A stretch of 64,000 nt of DNA from Hymenobacter convexus (GCF_030580955.1 NZ_JAUQON010000013.1:1-64000), one strand, 5' to 3'. Positions 52,871 to 62,870 are shown, counted from the stretch's first letter. The notes: generated from the letters alone by a model not told the origin. Numbers and translations: made by a program.

Positions 52871-53211
52871 AGCAGGCAATCGAAAAAGTGAATGACTAGT
52901 AGCTAAACCTTAGGCAAGTGTGATGCCAGAAATGTGCCACTGCGAGCTCAAACAGCGGCCCGCAGCAGCCCACGCGCCTTGTTTTTGTTACAACGGGAAG
53001 GGCCGGTTTTTCATTGCAGAACGCCCGGCCAAACGCCGGTTCGCACTGCCTATCGGGGGCTGTTAGAATAACGATTTCGCGACCGTGGCAGTTCAATTAA
53101 TAAGAGTCGCGCGGCGGGCCCTATGGTTGCGTTGGAGGCGGCGCGGCAGGCACGGCTGTAGCTTTGCCAGGCCCCGCCAGCCGGCGGGGCCGCTCACGCA
53201 TTCCTTGCTTC
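52871..53211. other. intergenic region with a GC hairpin
   Basis: It holds the promoters of the leftward M48-like gene and the rightward membrane protein. GGCCCCGCC/GGCGGGGCC (53170-53191) forms a strong hairpin 20 bases before the ATG at 53212, which could hide the translation start. A 66-codon leftward frame (52896-53096) looks spurious. Confidence 0.55.
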
Positions 53212-53676
53212 ATGAATCAGGCTCACCTTCACCTCCTTGTCAACCACTTGCCAATAGTGGGCAGCCTGTTTGCCGCCGTGCTGCTGGGCGCTGGCCTGTT
53301 GCAGCGCAACGCTTCCCTGACGCGGGCGGGGCTGGTGGCGGTGCTGGCGGCGGGCCTGTTGTGCCTGCCCGCGCAGCTCACGGGCGAAGGCGCGGCGGCC
53401 ATCGTCCAGGATTTACCCCGCGTGAGCCGGGCCCTCATCCAGACGCACGCAGCGGCGGCCGAGCTGGGTTTCTGGGTGCTGGAGGGCGCGGCGTCGCTGG
53501 CGCTATTCGGCCTGCTGCTGCTGAAAAATGCCTCGCCCAGAGCCCGCCTGCTGGCCTGGGCCGCGCTGGCGGCGGCGGGGCTCAGCTTCGGGTTGCTGGC
53601 GCGGGCCGGCAGCTTGGGCGGCCTCATTCGGCACACCGAAATTCGGGAAGGTTTTGGCACGCCCGACGAATTGTAA
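53212..53676 (+). CDS. small four-helix membrane protein (DUF2231-like)
   Basis: A 154-residue inner-membrane protein with four predicted helices. It begins HLHLLVNHLPIVGSLFAAVLL, where two histidines and NHLPIVG resemble DUF2231-type membrane proteins that may bind haem or act with cytochromes. A further His (QTHAAAAELGFWVLEG) lies in helix three. No redox partner is adjacent. Met at 53212 is preferred. Confidence 0.7.
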   Translation: MNQAHLHLLVNHLPIVGSLFAAVLLGAGLLQRNASLTRAGLVAVLAAGLLCLPAQLTGEGAAAIVQDLPRVSRALIQTHAAAAELGFWVLEGAASLALFGLLLLKNASPRARLLAWAALAAAGLSFGLLARAGSLGGLIRHTEIREGFGTPDEL

Positions 53677-53705
53677 CCCTCCCCCGCCCGCGCCGTACCG
53701 GGCGC

Positions 53706-54221
53706 ATGCCATTTCCCTTCTTCGGCGACGATAAATCGACCGTGGCCCGCCTGCTGGCCACCCTGCCCCAAACCGGCCGCCTGGAGTGGATTGGCCAGCG
53801 CCCCGTGCGGCGCGAACCGCTGGTGGCGGTGCCGGAAGCGGTGCTGAAAACCGACTCGCACCTGCTCGGCGACCACGCCCGGCCAAAGGCCGGCGGCAAG
53901 CGCCAGGTCACCCTCATTCAGCACGAGCACCTGGCGGCCGTGGCCGGCTACCTGGGCCTGCCCGAAGCGGTAGACCCGGCCCGCCTGCGCCGCAACCTAG
54001 TGGTGAGCGGACTCAACCTGCTGGCCCTGAAAAACCGCCGGATTCAAATCGGCGACGAGGTCATTCTCGACATCACCGGCGAGTGCCACCCCTGCTCGCG
54101 CATGGAGGAAGAACTGGGGCCCGGCGGCTACAACGCCATGCGCGGCCACGGCGGCCTCACGGCCCACATTGCCCAGGGCGGCGTTATTCGGGTGGGTGAT
54201 GCGGTGCGGGTGGTGGAATAG
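53706..54221 (+). CDS. MOSC domain-containing protein
   Basis: A 171-residue cytosolic protein with a MOSC domain, the C-terminal domain of molybdenum cofactor sulfurases. LIQHEHLAAVAGYLG, LRRNLVVSGLNLLALKNRRIQIGD and the cysteine-containing ITGECHPCSRMEEELGPGGYNAMRGHGG are diagnostic; the Cys-x2-Cys probably handles sulfane sulfur. Stand-alone MOSC proteins are thought to deliver sulfur or reduce N-hydroxylated compounds with Moco; the exact role is unknown. It starts 29 bases after the preceding gene. Confidence 0.88.
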   Translation: MPFPFFGDDKSTVARLLATLPQTGRLEWIGQRPVRREPLVAVPEAVLKTDSHLLGDHARPKAGGKRQVTLIQHEHLAAVAGYLGLPEAVDPARLRRNLVVSGLNLLALKNRRIQIGDEVILDITGECHPCSRMEEELGPGGYNAMRGHGGLTAHIAQGGVIRVGDAVRVVE

Positions 54222-54412
54222 CGCACTTATGCTTGGGCAGCGCCATAAAGTAGCGCTGCTGACTTCCGTTTACTGCCTTATGGAGACAGCCAATTAATCC
54301 GCCGTGCCAGCCTAAATTGGGTGTATTTCCGTATTCGGTTAAGTTAGTAATTCTCTTTGGAAAGCCGTCTGGGCTCCGTCCTGTTTTCATTTGATTTAAT
54401 CCTTAATCAACT

Positions 54413-56590
54413 ATGTACGCACGCCTACTTTCTCGCTTGGCGGCTGGCCGGGGCTGGACCCGGCTTCTGGTTACCGTAGTGCTGGCCGCCCTGTTTTTTG
54501 TGCCAGGGCGAGCCCAGGTAGTGGTTTACGGGTTGGGCACCCTCACGCGCACGCTGCAACCCGGCGACCCCTTGTATGCGCCCGGCGCGCCGGCCGGCTC
54601 GCAGGGGCTGGCGGGCTTCGATGTGGCTTCGGGCCGGCCCCGTTTCCAGGTCATCCTTGTGTCGGGCCTCACGGCCGGCCAGCGGCTGGTGGCCATCGAC
54701 TACCGCGCCAGCACCGGCCAGCTTTACGCACTGGGCTACGACACCGGCGCCAGCACCGCCAACGCCCAGCTTTATACCCTGAATGTGGCCACGGGTGCGG
54801 CCACGCCCGTGAGCGCGGCGCCCATTACGTTGGCCCTGGGCGGGGCCACCGAACGCATTGGGTTCGACTTCAACCCCGTGGCCGACCTGGCCCGGGTGGT
54901 GAGCACCAACGACCAGAACTACCGCCTCAGCCCCAGCACCGGCCTGGTGGTGGCCCCCGATGGGCCGCTGGCGTATGGCGCATCGGACCCCAACGCGGCT
55001 GTGAACCCGCGCGTGGGCGGCATTGCCTATTCTAACGCCTACCCGGGCAGCACCAGCACCACGCTCTACGACATTGATGTGCGGCCCGACCCGAGCGCGC
55101 CCTTCGGTATTTTCTCGGCGCAAATTCCACCGAACTCGGGCACCCTCAATACGCTGGGGCAGGTAAAACTGGAAGGCTACGGCATTTTGCCCGATGCATC
55201 TATCAACCCCGACATTTTCTATAATGGCACCACGAACGTGGGCCTCCTGCTGGAGCTCACCCCGCCCGGCACCGACCCAACTCGCCCGAGTTATGGTTAT
55301 TCGAGCAGCAACCTCTATGACCTGAACCTGACCAGCAACCCCGGCGATGCCACCAACAAGCGGAACTTGGTGCCGGCCCTGTACGCCTTCCCTTTCAATG
55401 TCCTGGATATTGCGATTGCCCCCACGCCAACCATCAGCAGCCTGGCCCCCAACTACGCCCAGGTGGGCACCAATGGCCTGACACTGACCGTGAACGGTGC
55501 GGGCTTTGTGCCCGGCTCCCAGGTGCAGTACAACGGCAATGTGCGCACCACGACCTATACCTCGGCCTCGCAGCTAACGGCCACGCTGACCGCGGCCGAC
55601 TTAGCCGTAATCGGCACCTTCCCCGTCACCGTCACCAACCCCGACAGTCCGAACACGCAGGGTACGCCCTCGGCGCCGGCGGTTTTCACGGTAGGCTCGG
55701 TGCCCCCGGCCTGCGGCGCCCCCGCCGGCCTGGTGGTGAGCAACGTGAGCAGCACCGCGGCTACCGTCCGCTTCACGGGTACCAACACGGCCAGCAGCTA
55801 CACGCTGACCACGGTGCCGGCCACGACTACCCAGACCCTGGCGGGCACGGCCACCACAGCCAGCTTGAGTGGCCTGCTGCCGGGCACGAGCTACACAGTC
55901 AGCATCGTGAGCAACTGTAGCACCGGCAATACGTCCGGCTCGGGCACTCTCACCTTCAGCACTACTGCGGCCAACCCGCTGCCGGTGGTGCGGCAGGGCA
56001 GCACCGTAATTCCTAACGGGGGCGCATTCTCCGGCTTTGCCCCGACGGGCCAGGGCGCTACGTCGGCGCCGGTCACGTTCAGCATCAGCAACACCAGCGC
56101 CACCGATTTTCTGACGCTGGGGACCTTCACGTTCAGCGGGCCGTTTACGCTGAGTGGCGTGGCACCTGTGAGTGTGGTGCCGGGCGGCACGGCCACTTTT
56201 GCCGTCACTTTCACGCCTTCGGCCACGGGCGCCAACACGGGCTCGCTCCGCATTGCCAACAACAGCCAGGCCGACAATCCCTACGTGCTCAACCTGAGCG
56301 GCCAGGGCCTGCTGGCCACGGCCCCGGCCGCCCTGGCGCAGCTGGCCACCGTGTACCCCAACCCCGCCCACGGCGTGGCTACGCTGCTGTTGCCCCGGGC
56401 CCTGCGCGGCACGCTGGCTACCCCGGTGGCGGTGGTCGACAACCTGGGACGCACGGTGCTGACCCGCACCTTGGCCGCCGGCGCCGCCGAAACGTTGGAG
56501 CTGCCCCTGATGGGGCTTGCGCCGGGCATTTATGCGGTGGTGGCGCACACGGCCGTGGGCCTGGTAGCCCGGCGCCTGGTGGTGCAGTAA
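54413..56590 (+). CDS. DUF4394 surface protein with IPT, Fn3, choice-of-anchor and T9SS domains
   Basis: A 725-residue exported protein. Signal peptide about 1-34 (GRAQ). DUF4394 domain about 36-335 (VVYGLGTLTRTL, LVAIDYRASTGQLYALGYD, RIGFDFNPVADLARVVS). IPT/TIG domain about 340-425, Fn3 about 435-520, choice-of-anchor D/DUF1573-like about 525-625, and a type A T9SS sorting domain about 645-725 (VYPNPAHGVATLLL, VVDNLGRTVLTR, LAPGIYAVVA, RRLVVQ). It should be secreted and attached to the surface; likely adhesive or structural. It is paralogous to the next gene. Confidence 0.87.
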   Translation: MYARLLSRLAAGRGWTRLLVTVVLAALFFVPGRAQVVVYGLGTLTRTLQPGDPLYAPGAPAGSQGLAGFDVASGRPRFQVILVSGLTAGQRLVAIDYRASTGQLYALGYDTGASTANAQLYTLNVATGAATPVSAAPITLALGGATERIGFDFNPVADLARVVSTNDQNYRLSPSTGLVVAPDGPLAYGASDPNAAVNPRVGGIAYSNAYPGSTSTTLYDIDVRPDPSAPFGIFSAQIPPNSGTLNTLGQVKLEGYGILPDASINPDIFYNGTTNVGLLLELTPPGTDPTRPSYGYSSSNLYDLNLTSNPGDATNKRNLVPALYAFPFNVLDIAIAPTPTISSLAPNYAQVGTNGLTLTVNGAGFVPGSQVQYNGNVRTTTYTSASQLTATLTAADLAVIGTFPVTVTNPDSPNTQGTPSAPAVFTVGSVPPACGAPAGLVVSNVSSTAATVRFTGTNTASSYTLTTVPATTTQTLAGTATTASLSGLLPGTSYTVSIVSNCSTGNTSGSGTLTFSTTAANPLPVVRQGSTVIPNGGAFSGFAPTGQGATSAPVTFSISNTSATDFLTLGTFTFSGPFTLSGVAPVSVVPGGTATFAVTFTPSATGANTGSLRIANNSQADNPYVLNLSGQGLLATAPAALAQLATVYPNPAHGVATLLLPRALRGTLATPVAVVDNLGRTVLTRTLAAGAAETLELPLMGLAPGIYAVVAHTAVGLVARRLVVQ

Positions 56591-56733
56591 GGCCGCTGGT
56601 ACTCCAGAAATAAACCAACATTGGAACCTATATTTACCAATGTCCGCCAGCCCGTAGTCTACAGGGCATTTGCGACATGGGAACAGCGTACCTAAACGAT
56701 TTCATCCTGTAATTCTAATTCCCACCTTTCCCT

Positions 56734-59700
56734 ATGAACACAAACTTACTTCAGCTGCCGGCGTGGCGCCGGCTCCTGCTTCTTGTTGCTAGTGCCCTGA
56801 TGCTGAGCACCTCGGCCACTCAGGCACAGAACCTTATCTATGGCCTGGGCACCCTCACCCAGGCGCTGGGATTCCCAAACGTTTTTGGCTATCCGGCTAC
56901 TCCGGCCGGGGCGCAGGGCATTTCGCCGCTTAGCCCCACTTCAGGCCTCATTAGCCTGCCAGTACTGGTGAAAGATGCCAGTGGCAATGCCCTCATATTG
57001 AGCGGACGGACGCTGGTGGGCATGGACTACCGGCCGAAAACGGGCGTACTCTATGCGCTAAGCTACATTTCGTCTTCAAGCCAGGCCCAACTATACACCC
57101 TGGACCCCACCACGGGGATAGCGACGCCCGTGGCGGGCTCCAGTGCCTTTACCCTGGCATTGGGGTCGGTGGTGACGCGGATTGGCTTCGACTTCAATCC
57201 CGTTGATGACAACATCCGGGTGGTGGCTACCAACGGGAACAATTACCGCCTCGACCCCAATACGGGTGCGCTCATCAACACCGACAGCCAATTGGCTTAT
57301 GCTTCCGGCGACGCCAACAGTGCGCTGACGCCGGGCGTTGGCACGGCGGCTTACACCAACTCCTTCCTGGGGGCGACCAGCACGGCCCTCTACGATATTG
57401 ATGAGCTGAACGGGGCTATTCTGGTGACGCAGCAAACGCAGCCCGCCACCTCGGGCACGTTGCAGACCGTGGCGCCCATCACCAACCCGGCGAGCTTTGT
57501 CAACTTTGGCCTTTCACTGGGGCTTGACATTGACGTTTATTTCGACGCGGCCACCAGCACCAACAAGGCTTATCTGATTGAAGCCGCTTTTCCGAATTCA
57601 AGCGGACCCAATGCCGGCTACTCCAACAGCAACCTGTACAGCATCAACTTAGCGAATGGGCAGACGTCGGGCAAAGTTCAGGTTGGGGCTGCTAACCCGG
57701 CAACGCCTTTCAACTTCTACGACATTGCCGTTCCGATTACACCGCCAACCTGTGCCGCGCCCACGAACCTGGCCGTCAGCAGCATTACCGACAATTCGGC
57801 GACCGTCACCTTCACCGGCAGCCTCACGGCCCTCAGCTACACCGTGGCCACGAGCCCGGCCACCACGCAGGCCCCGCTGGCGGCCGGCGCCACCTCGGCC
57901 AGCCTCACCGGGCTGGCACCGAGCACGGCCTACACCGTCACCATCACCAGCAACTGCGGCGCCGGCACCAGCCCCGCCACGGTGACCTTTACCACCACTG
58001 CCACTCCCAGCAACCCGGTGCCGGCCATTACCAGCCTTTCGCCCAACTCGGCCACGGCTGGCGGGGCCGCCTTCACGCTCACGGTGAACGGCACGGGTTT
58101 CGTGAGCGGCTCGACGGTGAGCTTCAACGGCACCACGCTGACGACTACTTACGTGTCGGCCACGCAGCTGACGGCGGCGGTGCCGGCCAACGCCATTGCC
58201 ACGGCGGGCACGTATAACGTGACCGTGACCAGCCCCACCCCGGGCGGCGGCACTTCCAATGCCGTAACTTTTACCGTCAACAACCCCACGCCGGTGATTA
58301 CCAGCCTCGCGCCGGCCTCGGCGACGGCGGGTGCCGCCGCCCAAACCCTGACGGTGAACGGCACGGGCTTCGTGAGCGGCTCGACGGTGAGCTTCAATGG
58401 CACCACGCGCGCCACCACGTTTGTATCGGCCACGCAGCTGACCATCGGCTTGAGCGCCGCCGACCAGGCTACCGCGGGTTCTTACCCGGTGACAGTCACC
58501 ACGGCCGCCCCAGGCGGCGGCACCTCGAACACGGCCACGTTCACCGTGAACCCGGCGCCCTGCAACGCGCCTTCGGGCTTGGCTTCGAGCAACGTGACCA
58601 GCAATTCGGCCACGGTGACATTTGCGGGCAGCGGCACAGCCACGGGGTATACCGTGACGACTTCGCCGGCTACTACCACCCAAACGCTGCCGGCCGGGGC
58701 TACCTCGGTGAGCTTCAGTGGCCTGACGCCTAGCACGGCCTACACGGTGAGCGTCGTGAGCAACTGCGCGGGCGGCGCCACTTCCAGCCCGGCCACCTTC
58801 ACCTTCACCACGAGCGTACCGGCTGCTACCCTGGCCGTGAGCCAGAGCGGCACCAGCTACCCCAGCAGCGGCGCGGCGTACAACTTTGGTAACCAGACGG
58901 TGAACACGACCAGCCCGGCTGTGGCCTTCACCCTCGCCAACGGCGGCACCGACCCGCTTACCATCAGCAGCATTACCACGACCGGCAACTACGCCGTGAG
59001 CGGCACGGCCCCGACCACGGTGCCGGCCGGCGGCACGGCCACGGTGAACGTGACGTTTACCCCTACGGCTACGGGCACGCGCCCCGGCACGCTGGTTATC
59101 AGCTCCAACGCCACGAACGGTGCTACCTATACCGTGAACCTGACCGGCAACGGCCAGGCCGCTACCCCCAACCCGCTGATTGCTGTGAGCCAGGGCGGCA
59201 CGGGAATTACCAATGGCGGCACGTTCTCTGGCTTTCCCAGCACGCAAGTGGGCAGCACGTCGGCCCCGGTCACGTTCACCATCAGCAACGCCAGCACCAC
59301 GGATGCGCTGACGCTGGGCGCCTTCACGTTCAGCGGCCCGTATGCCCTGAGTGGCACGGCCCCGACCGTGGCCAGCATCGCCCCGGGTGGCTCGGCTACG
59401 TTCAGCGTCACGTTCTCGCCCACAGCCGTGGGCCCCAACACGGGTTCGGTGAGCATTGCCAATAATAGCCAGGCGAACAACCCTTACGTCGTTAACTTCA
59501 GCGGCCAAGGCACTTCGCAGGACCTGCTAGTGAACTCGACGCAAAGCGTGCAGGGCACTTACCGCAATGTGGACATTACGAGTACCGGCATTGCCAACCT
59601 AACGGGCACGCTCACCGTGACGGGCACCCTGACGGTGCAGACCGGCGGCGGCTTGGTGCAGAACTGCCAGTTGGTGACGGGCACCGGCAGCTTCGTGCTG

Positions 59701-61440
59701 CAAGCCGGCGCCAACCTGGTGATTTGCGACCCGGCCGGTATCTCCGCTTCGGGGGCTACGGGCGCCATCCAGGTGAGCGGCAGCCGCTCGTTCAGCCCCG
59801 ATGCCAGCTACGCCTATAACAACCCCGGCACTGCCCAGGTAACGGGTTCGGGCTTGCCCAGCCGCGTGCTCAATCTGGTGGTGGCCAACCCGGCCGGCCT
59901 CACGCTGAGCCAGGCGCTGAGCGTGACCCAGGTGCTGCGCCTGCAAACGGGCAACCTGGCCACCAACAGCCAGGCGCTGACACTGCTGTCGTCGGCCACC
60001 GGCACCGCGCTGGTAGACAATACCGGCGGCGTGGTGAACGGCACGGCCACGGTGCAGCGCTACATCACCCCCAACCTGAACGCGGGCCCGGGCTATCGCC
60101 ACTACAGCTCGCCGGTGAGCGGCAACACGGTGGCCGACTTCGCTACCACGGGCTATGCGCCGGTGGTGAACCCGGCCTACAACACCAGCGCCACCCCGCC
60201 GCTGGTGACGCCCTTCCCCAACATCTTCAGCTACGACCAAGCGCGCCTCAGCCTCAGCAACACCTCGCCGGAGTTTGACAAGGGCTTCCAGTCGCCCAGC
60301 ACCACCAGCGACGCCCTTGCGGTAGCTACCGGCTACACGGTGAATATTAGCGGGTCGGCGCTGGTCGATTTCACGGGCACGCTCAACACGGGCTCTTACC
60401 CGCGCACCGGGTTGGCACGAGGCGCGCAGGCCACGGCCGGCTGGCAGCTCTTGGGCAATCCTTACCCGTCGGCCGTCAACTACGACGTGGTGCGCAGCAA
60501 CTCAACGGGGATGGAGGCTGCCTTGTACGTGTTCAAGAGCAGCGGCCAGTACACGGGCTCCTACACCAGCTACGTGAACGGCCAGAGCACCAACACCGGC
60601 ACCAACCTGCTGCCGGTGGCCCAGGGCTTCTTTGTGCGGGTGGCCGCCGGACAAACCGGCGCTGTCACCTTCACCAATAGCAGCCGCCTCACCACCTACG
60701 ACAATACGCTCTTCCAGCGCACCACCGCCGACACCCGCCCGCGCCTGACGTTGTCGCTGGGTACGGCTGCCCTGCGCACCCAAACCGTGGTGTACTTCGA
60801 AGCCGGTGCCACCGCCGCCTTCGATGCCCGCTTCGACGCCCACTACCTGCCGGCCACCAATGGCCTGCTGCTGGCCACCGAAACCCCGGCCGGGGAACTG
60901 CTTTCCATCAGCGGCCAGCCGGCCCTGACCGGCGCCGATGTGGTGCTGCCCCTGCAGCTAGCCACGGCCACGGCCGGCACCTACACCCTGGCCGTAGACG
61001 CCCTTGACAACCTGCCCGCCGGCTACCACGCCTACTTGCGCGATGCCCTGACCGGCACCTACCTCGACTTGGCCACCGCGCCCACCGCCAGCCTGACGCT
61101 GGCGCCCAACGCGCCGGCCGGGGGCCGCTACGCCGTGGTGTTCAGCACCCAGGCCCGCGTGCTGGCCACGGCGCCGGCCGCGCTGGCGAAGCTAGCCAGC
61201 GTGTACCCCAACCCGGCCCACGGCTCGGCCACGCTGTTGCTGCCGGTGGCCCTGCGCGGCCAGCAAGCTACGGCGGTATCGGTGGTTGATAACTTAGGCC
61301 GCACGGTGCTGACCCGCACCCTGGCTGCTGGCACCGCCGAAAGCCTGGAGCTGCCCCTCGGCGGTCTCACCACGGGCGTGTACTCGGTGCAGGCCCGCAC
61401 GGCCAGCGGCCTCGTCGTGAAGCGGCTTGTGGTAGAGTAA
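56734..61440 (+). CDS. giant DUF4394 multidomain surface protein with T9SS domain
   Basis: A 1568-residue exported protein. Signal peptide about 1-31 (ATQAQ), DUF4394 about 33-335, Fn3 about 340-425, two very similar IPT domains (about 430-515 and 515-605, both with NGTGFVSGSTVSFNGTT), Fn3 about 610-690, two choice-of-anchor D domains (about 695-805 and 815-925), a beta-helix-like part, a polymorphic C-terminal region and a T9SS sorting domain (about 1485-1568; VYPNPAHGSATLLL, LTTGVYSVQA). Probably a large surface adhesin or scaffold. The close similarity of the T9SS part with the upstream gene suggests tandem duplication. Confidence 0.88.
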   Translation: MNTNLLQLPAWRRLLLLVASALMLSTSATQAQNLIYGLGTLTQALGFPNVFGYPATPAGAQGISPLSPTSGLISLPVLVKDASGNALILSGRTLVGMDYRPKTGVLYALSYISSSSQAQLYTLDPTTGIATPVAGSSAFTLALGSVVTRIGFDFNPVDDNIRVVATNGNNYRLDPNTGALINTDSQLAYASGDANSALTPGVGTAAYTNSFLGATSTALYDIDELNGAILVTQQTQPATSGTLQTVAPITNPASFVNFGLSLGLDIDVYFDAATSTNKAYLIEAAFPNSSGPNAGYSNSNLYSINLANGQTSGKVQVGAANPATPFNFYDIAVPITPPTCAAPTNLAVSSITDNSATVTFTGSLTALSYTVATSPATTQAPLAAGATSASLTGLAPSTAYTVTITSNCGAGTSPATVTFTTTATPSNPVPAITSLSPNSATAGGAAFTLTVNGTGFVSGSTVSFNGTTLTTTYVSATQLTAAVPANAIATAGTYNVTVTSPTPGGGTSNAVTFTVNNPTPVITSLAPASATAGAAAQTLTVNGTGFVSGSTVSFNGTTRATTFVSATQLTIGLSAADQATAGSYPVTVTTAAPGGGTSNTATFTVNPAPCNAPSGLASSNVTSNSATVTFAGSGTATGYTVTTSPATTTQTLPAGATSVSFSGLTPSTAYTVSVVSNCAGGATSSPATFTFTTSVPAATLAVSQSGTSYPSSGAAYNFGNQTVNTTSPAVAFTLANGGTDPLTISSITTTGNYAVSGTAPTTVPAGGTATVNVTFTPTATGTRPGTLVISSNATNGATYTVNLTGNGQAATPNPLIAVSQGGTGITNGGTFSGFPSTQVGSTSAPVTFTISNASTTDALTLGAFTFSGPYALSGTAPTVASIAPGGSATFSVTFSPTAVGPNTGSVSIANNSQANNPYVVNFSGQGTSQDLLVNSTQSVQGTYRNVDITSTGIANLTGTLTVTGTLTVQTGGGLVQNCQLVTGTGSFVLQAGANLVICDPAGISASGATGAIQVSGSRSFSPDASYAYNNPGTAQVTGSGLPSRVLNLVVANPAGLTLSQALSVTQVLRLQTGNLATNSQALTLLSSATGTALVDNTGGVVNGTATVQRYITPNLNAGPGYRHYSSPVSGNTVADFATTGYAPVVNPAYNTSATPPLVTPFPNIFSYDQARLSLSNTSPEFDKGFQSPSTTSDALAVATGYTVNISGSALVDFTGTLNTGSYPRTGLARGAQATAGWQLLGNPYPSAVNYDVVRSNSTGMEAALYVFKSSGQYTGSYTSYVNGQSTNTGTNLLPVAQGFFVRVAAGQTGAVTFTNSSRLTTYDNTLFQRTTADTRPRLTLSLGTAALRTQTVVYFEAGATAAFDARFDAHYLPATNGLLLATETPAGELLSISGQPALTGADVVLPLQLATATAGTYTLAVDALDNLPAGYHAYLRDALTGTYLDLATAPTASLTLAPNAPAGGRYAVVFSTQARVLATAPAALAKLASVYPNPAHGSATLLLPVALRGQQATAVSVVDNLGRTVLTRTLAAGTAESLELPLGGLTTGVYSVQARTASGLVVKRLVVE

Positions 61441-61465
61441 GCCGCTAAGCGGAAATCAACCCAAC

Positions 61466-61500
61466 AAAAAGCCCCGCCTGGAATCAGGCGGGGCTTTTTA
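61466..61500. terminator. Rho-independent terminator
   Basis: AAAAAGCCCCGCCTG pairs with CAGGCGGGGCTTTTT around GAAT. It ends the large DUF4394 gene transcript 25 bases past its stop. Confidence 0.92.
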
Positions 61501-61554
61501 TTTGATAGCTATACCGAACAAGGGAAATTTATACACTGATAATCAGCCATGAAT

Positions 61555-61586
61555 AAAAAACCTCCCGCCAAGGGCGGAAGGCTTTC
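61555..61586. terminator. second terminator-like hairpin
   Basis: AAAAAACCTCCCGCC pairs with GGCGGAAGGCTTT around AAG with two mismatches. No gene ends here on either strand, so it may be a decayed or orphan terminator. Confidence 0.45.
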
Positions 61587-61972
61587 CTAGCTATGAAAAC
61601 AACTGTCTCCTGTAGAAGACTAGGGGTATGTACGCCGGAAACCCGGTGGTTGGTTTGGCGGGTTGGATTTTAGGCACCATCCATTCGCACTATTTTGGGA
61701 GTAGATGAGCCTGCCGTTTAGCGGAGTCGGCGGTGAATGTCGTGGTGGCTGGCCTCGGATGGCGGGTGTTAGGCGGGGGTTATTTGTTTATGCCCACGCC
61801 CCCAGGGCACAGGCTGCGCCGTACACCCGAAGGCCATCAACTTCAACCCCGAAGGCCGGGCGCTGACGGATGCCCTGGCCAGCCCGCCAGCCAGCTCCTC
61901 GCCGAGGACGAATGGATACTCCTGCCGTGGCCGGCACAAGGCACTGCTTCGGCCGATAACCAGACCAAAGAC

Positions 61973-62302
61973 ATGGAAATACTGAAAGTACTGTCCCTTT
62001 TCACGTTGGCTGGCCTGTGCGAAATCGGCGGCGGCTACCTCATTTGGCGGTGGCTCAAAGCTGACCAGCCGCTGTGGACCGGCCTGCTTGGGGCGCTGTT
62101 GCTGGTGGTTTACGGGTGGGTGGCCACGCTGCAGAACACATCGTTTGGCAAAACCTACGCCGTGTACGGCGGCGTTTTCGTGGTGATGTCTATTGCCTGG
62201 GCCTGGTACGTCGACGGCTTCCGGCCCGACCGGTTTGACGTGGTTGGTGGCATCATTTGCTTTGTGGGCATCGGCATCATCCTGTTTTGGCCCCGCGCTT
62301 GA
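61973..62302 (+). CDS. ynfA: YnfA family membrane protein (UPF0060)
   Basis: A 109-residue protein with four transmembrane helices, the usual length for UPF0060. LAGLCEIGGGYLIWRWL, TSFGKTYAVYGGVFVVMSIAWAW and VDGFRPDRFDVVGGIICFVG are family signatures. It belongs to the small multidrug resistance superfamily and is assumed to export small molecules, but substrates are poorly known. Met at 61973 follows the relic region. Monocistronic. Confidence 0.92.
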   Translation: MEILKVLSLFTLAGLCEIGGGYLIWRWLKADQPLWTGLLGALLLVVYGWVATLQNTSFGKTYAVYGGVFVVMSIAWAWYVDGFRPDRFDVVGGIICFVGIGIILFWPRA

Positions 62303-62399
62303 AAAGCAAGCCGGTTTCCGAATTAATCGGCTGCGGCAGTTTTGCACCGGGGTAAGTCGGTGATGTAGAGGGATAACAACCGCCGCTACCCGGCCAGCG

Positions 62400-62436
62400 A
62401 AAAGCCCCGCCGGCACAGGGCCAGCGGGGCTTTTTT
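62400..62436. terminator. Rho-independent terminator
   Basis: AAAAGCCCCGCCGG pairs with CCAGCGGGGCTTTTTT with one bulge. It lies about 100 bases after the ynfA stop. Confidence 0.85.
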
Positions 62437-62791
62437 GATGTCTCTGGGGTTTCCTCAGCTTGGCCAGCAGCTGGTGTCCATACTCTCGGAGCAAGGTGCG
62501 AAACCAAACTCACACTAGCAAACCCGGCCGTTGCGATTGTCGGCTTAGCCGACTAGCGTTGCTTGCTAAATTCAATACGCTGTTTCGAAGTCGTCAGTTC
62601 AACAAATGCAGGCAAATCAACATTACCATTGTAAGAAGGCCCACTGGTCAAGGTTTGTCTGTAATTCAAGTTAACGTTAACAAGACAAGCCCATTAAGGC
62701 CAGTGGATGAATCAGGTTATCATCCTATCTAAAAAACGACGCACTGGCATTGATTTTCGTTTTGATTGACTCCAATGCATCAATTTCCCAA

Positions 62792-62838
62792 CCCTGGAAA
62801 GAAGCCCCGGCCAATTGGCCAGAGCTTCTTTCCAGGTT
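62792..62838. terminator. hairpin downstream of rtcB
   Basis: ACCCTGGAAAGAAGC pairs with GCTTCTTTCCAGGT around a GC-rich loop that is itself partly palindromic (GGCCAATTGGCC). It lies 33 bases past the rtcB stop on the minus strand and probably ends or stabilises that transcript. Confidence 0.6.
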
Positions 62839-62870
62839 GAGCCAACGCGCAGCTACGCCGGCCGGGGCCG

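Larger units (their letters stand above)
61441..61972. other. intergenic region with terminator, second hairpin and a possible gene relic
   Basis: It contains the terminator at 61466-61500, a second hairpin at 61555-61586, and from about 61790 to 61970 a GC-rich stretch with coding-like composition in two frames (one reads HPKAINFNPEGRALTDALA, another AEDEWILLPWPAQ). That looks like the end of a decayed gene, but the family is not recognised. Confidence 0.4.
62303..62870. other. intergenic region with terminator and hairpin, no gene
   Basis: It contains a terminator at 62400-62436 and a hairpin at 62792-62838. The part between (62440-62790) is lower in GC, with a 90-codon rightward frame that lacks any protein-like character. 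Nothing else was recognised. Confidence 0.55.

Noticed and set aside
52896..53096. 66-codon leftward frame
   Set aside because: No leader, no motif, and lies in a promoter region.
53085..53705. Upstream extension of the MOSC gene frame
   Set aside because: It runs through the small membrane protein gene in another frame; the MOSC family begins at the Met at 53706.
57649..59508. 619-codon frame on the minus strand inside the giant DUF4394 gene
   Set aside because: Antisense of repetitive Ala/Thr/Ser-rich coding sequence; Arg/Gly-rich without any motif.
62460..62732. 90-codon rightward frame
   Set aside because: Composition unlike neighbours, no motif, and no conserved start.
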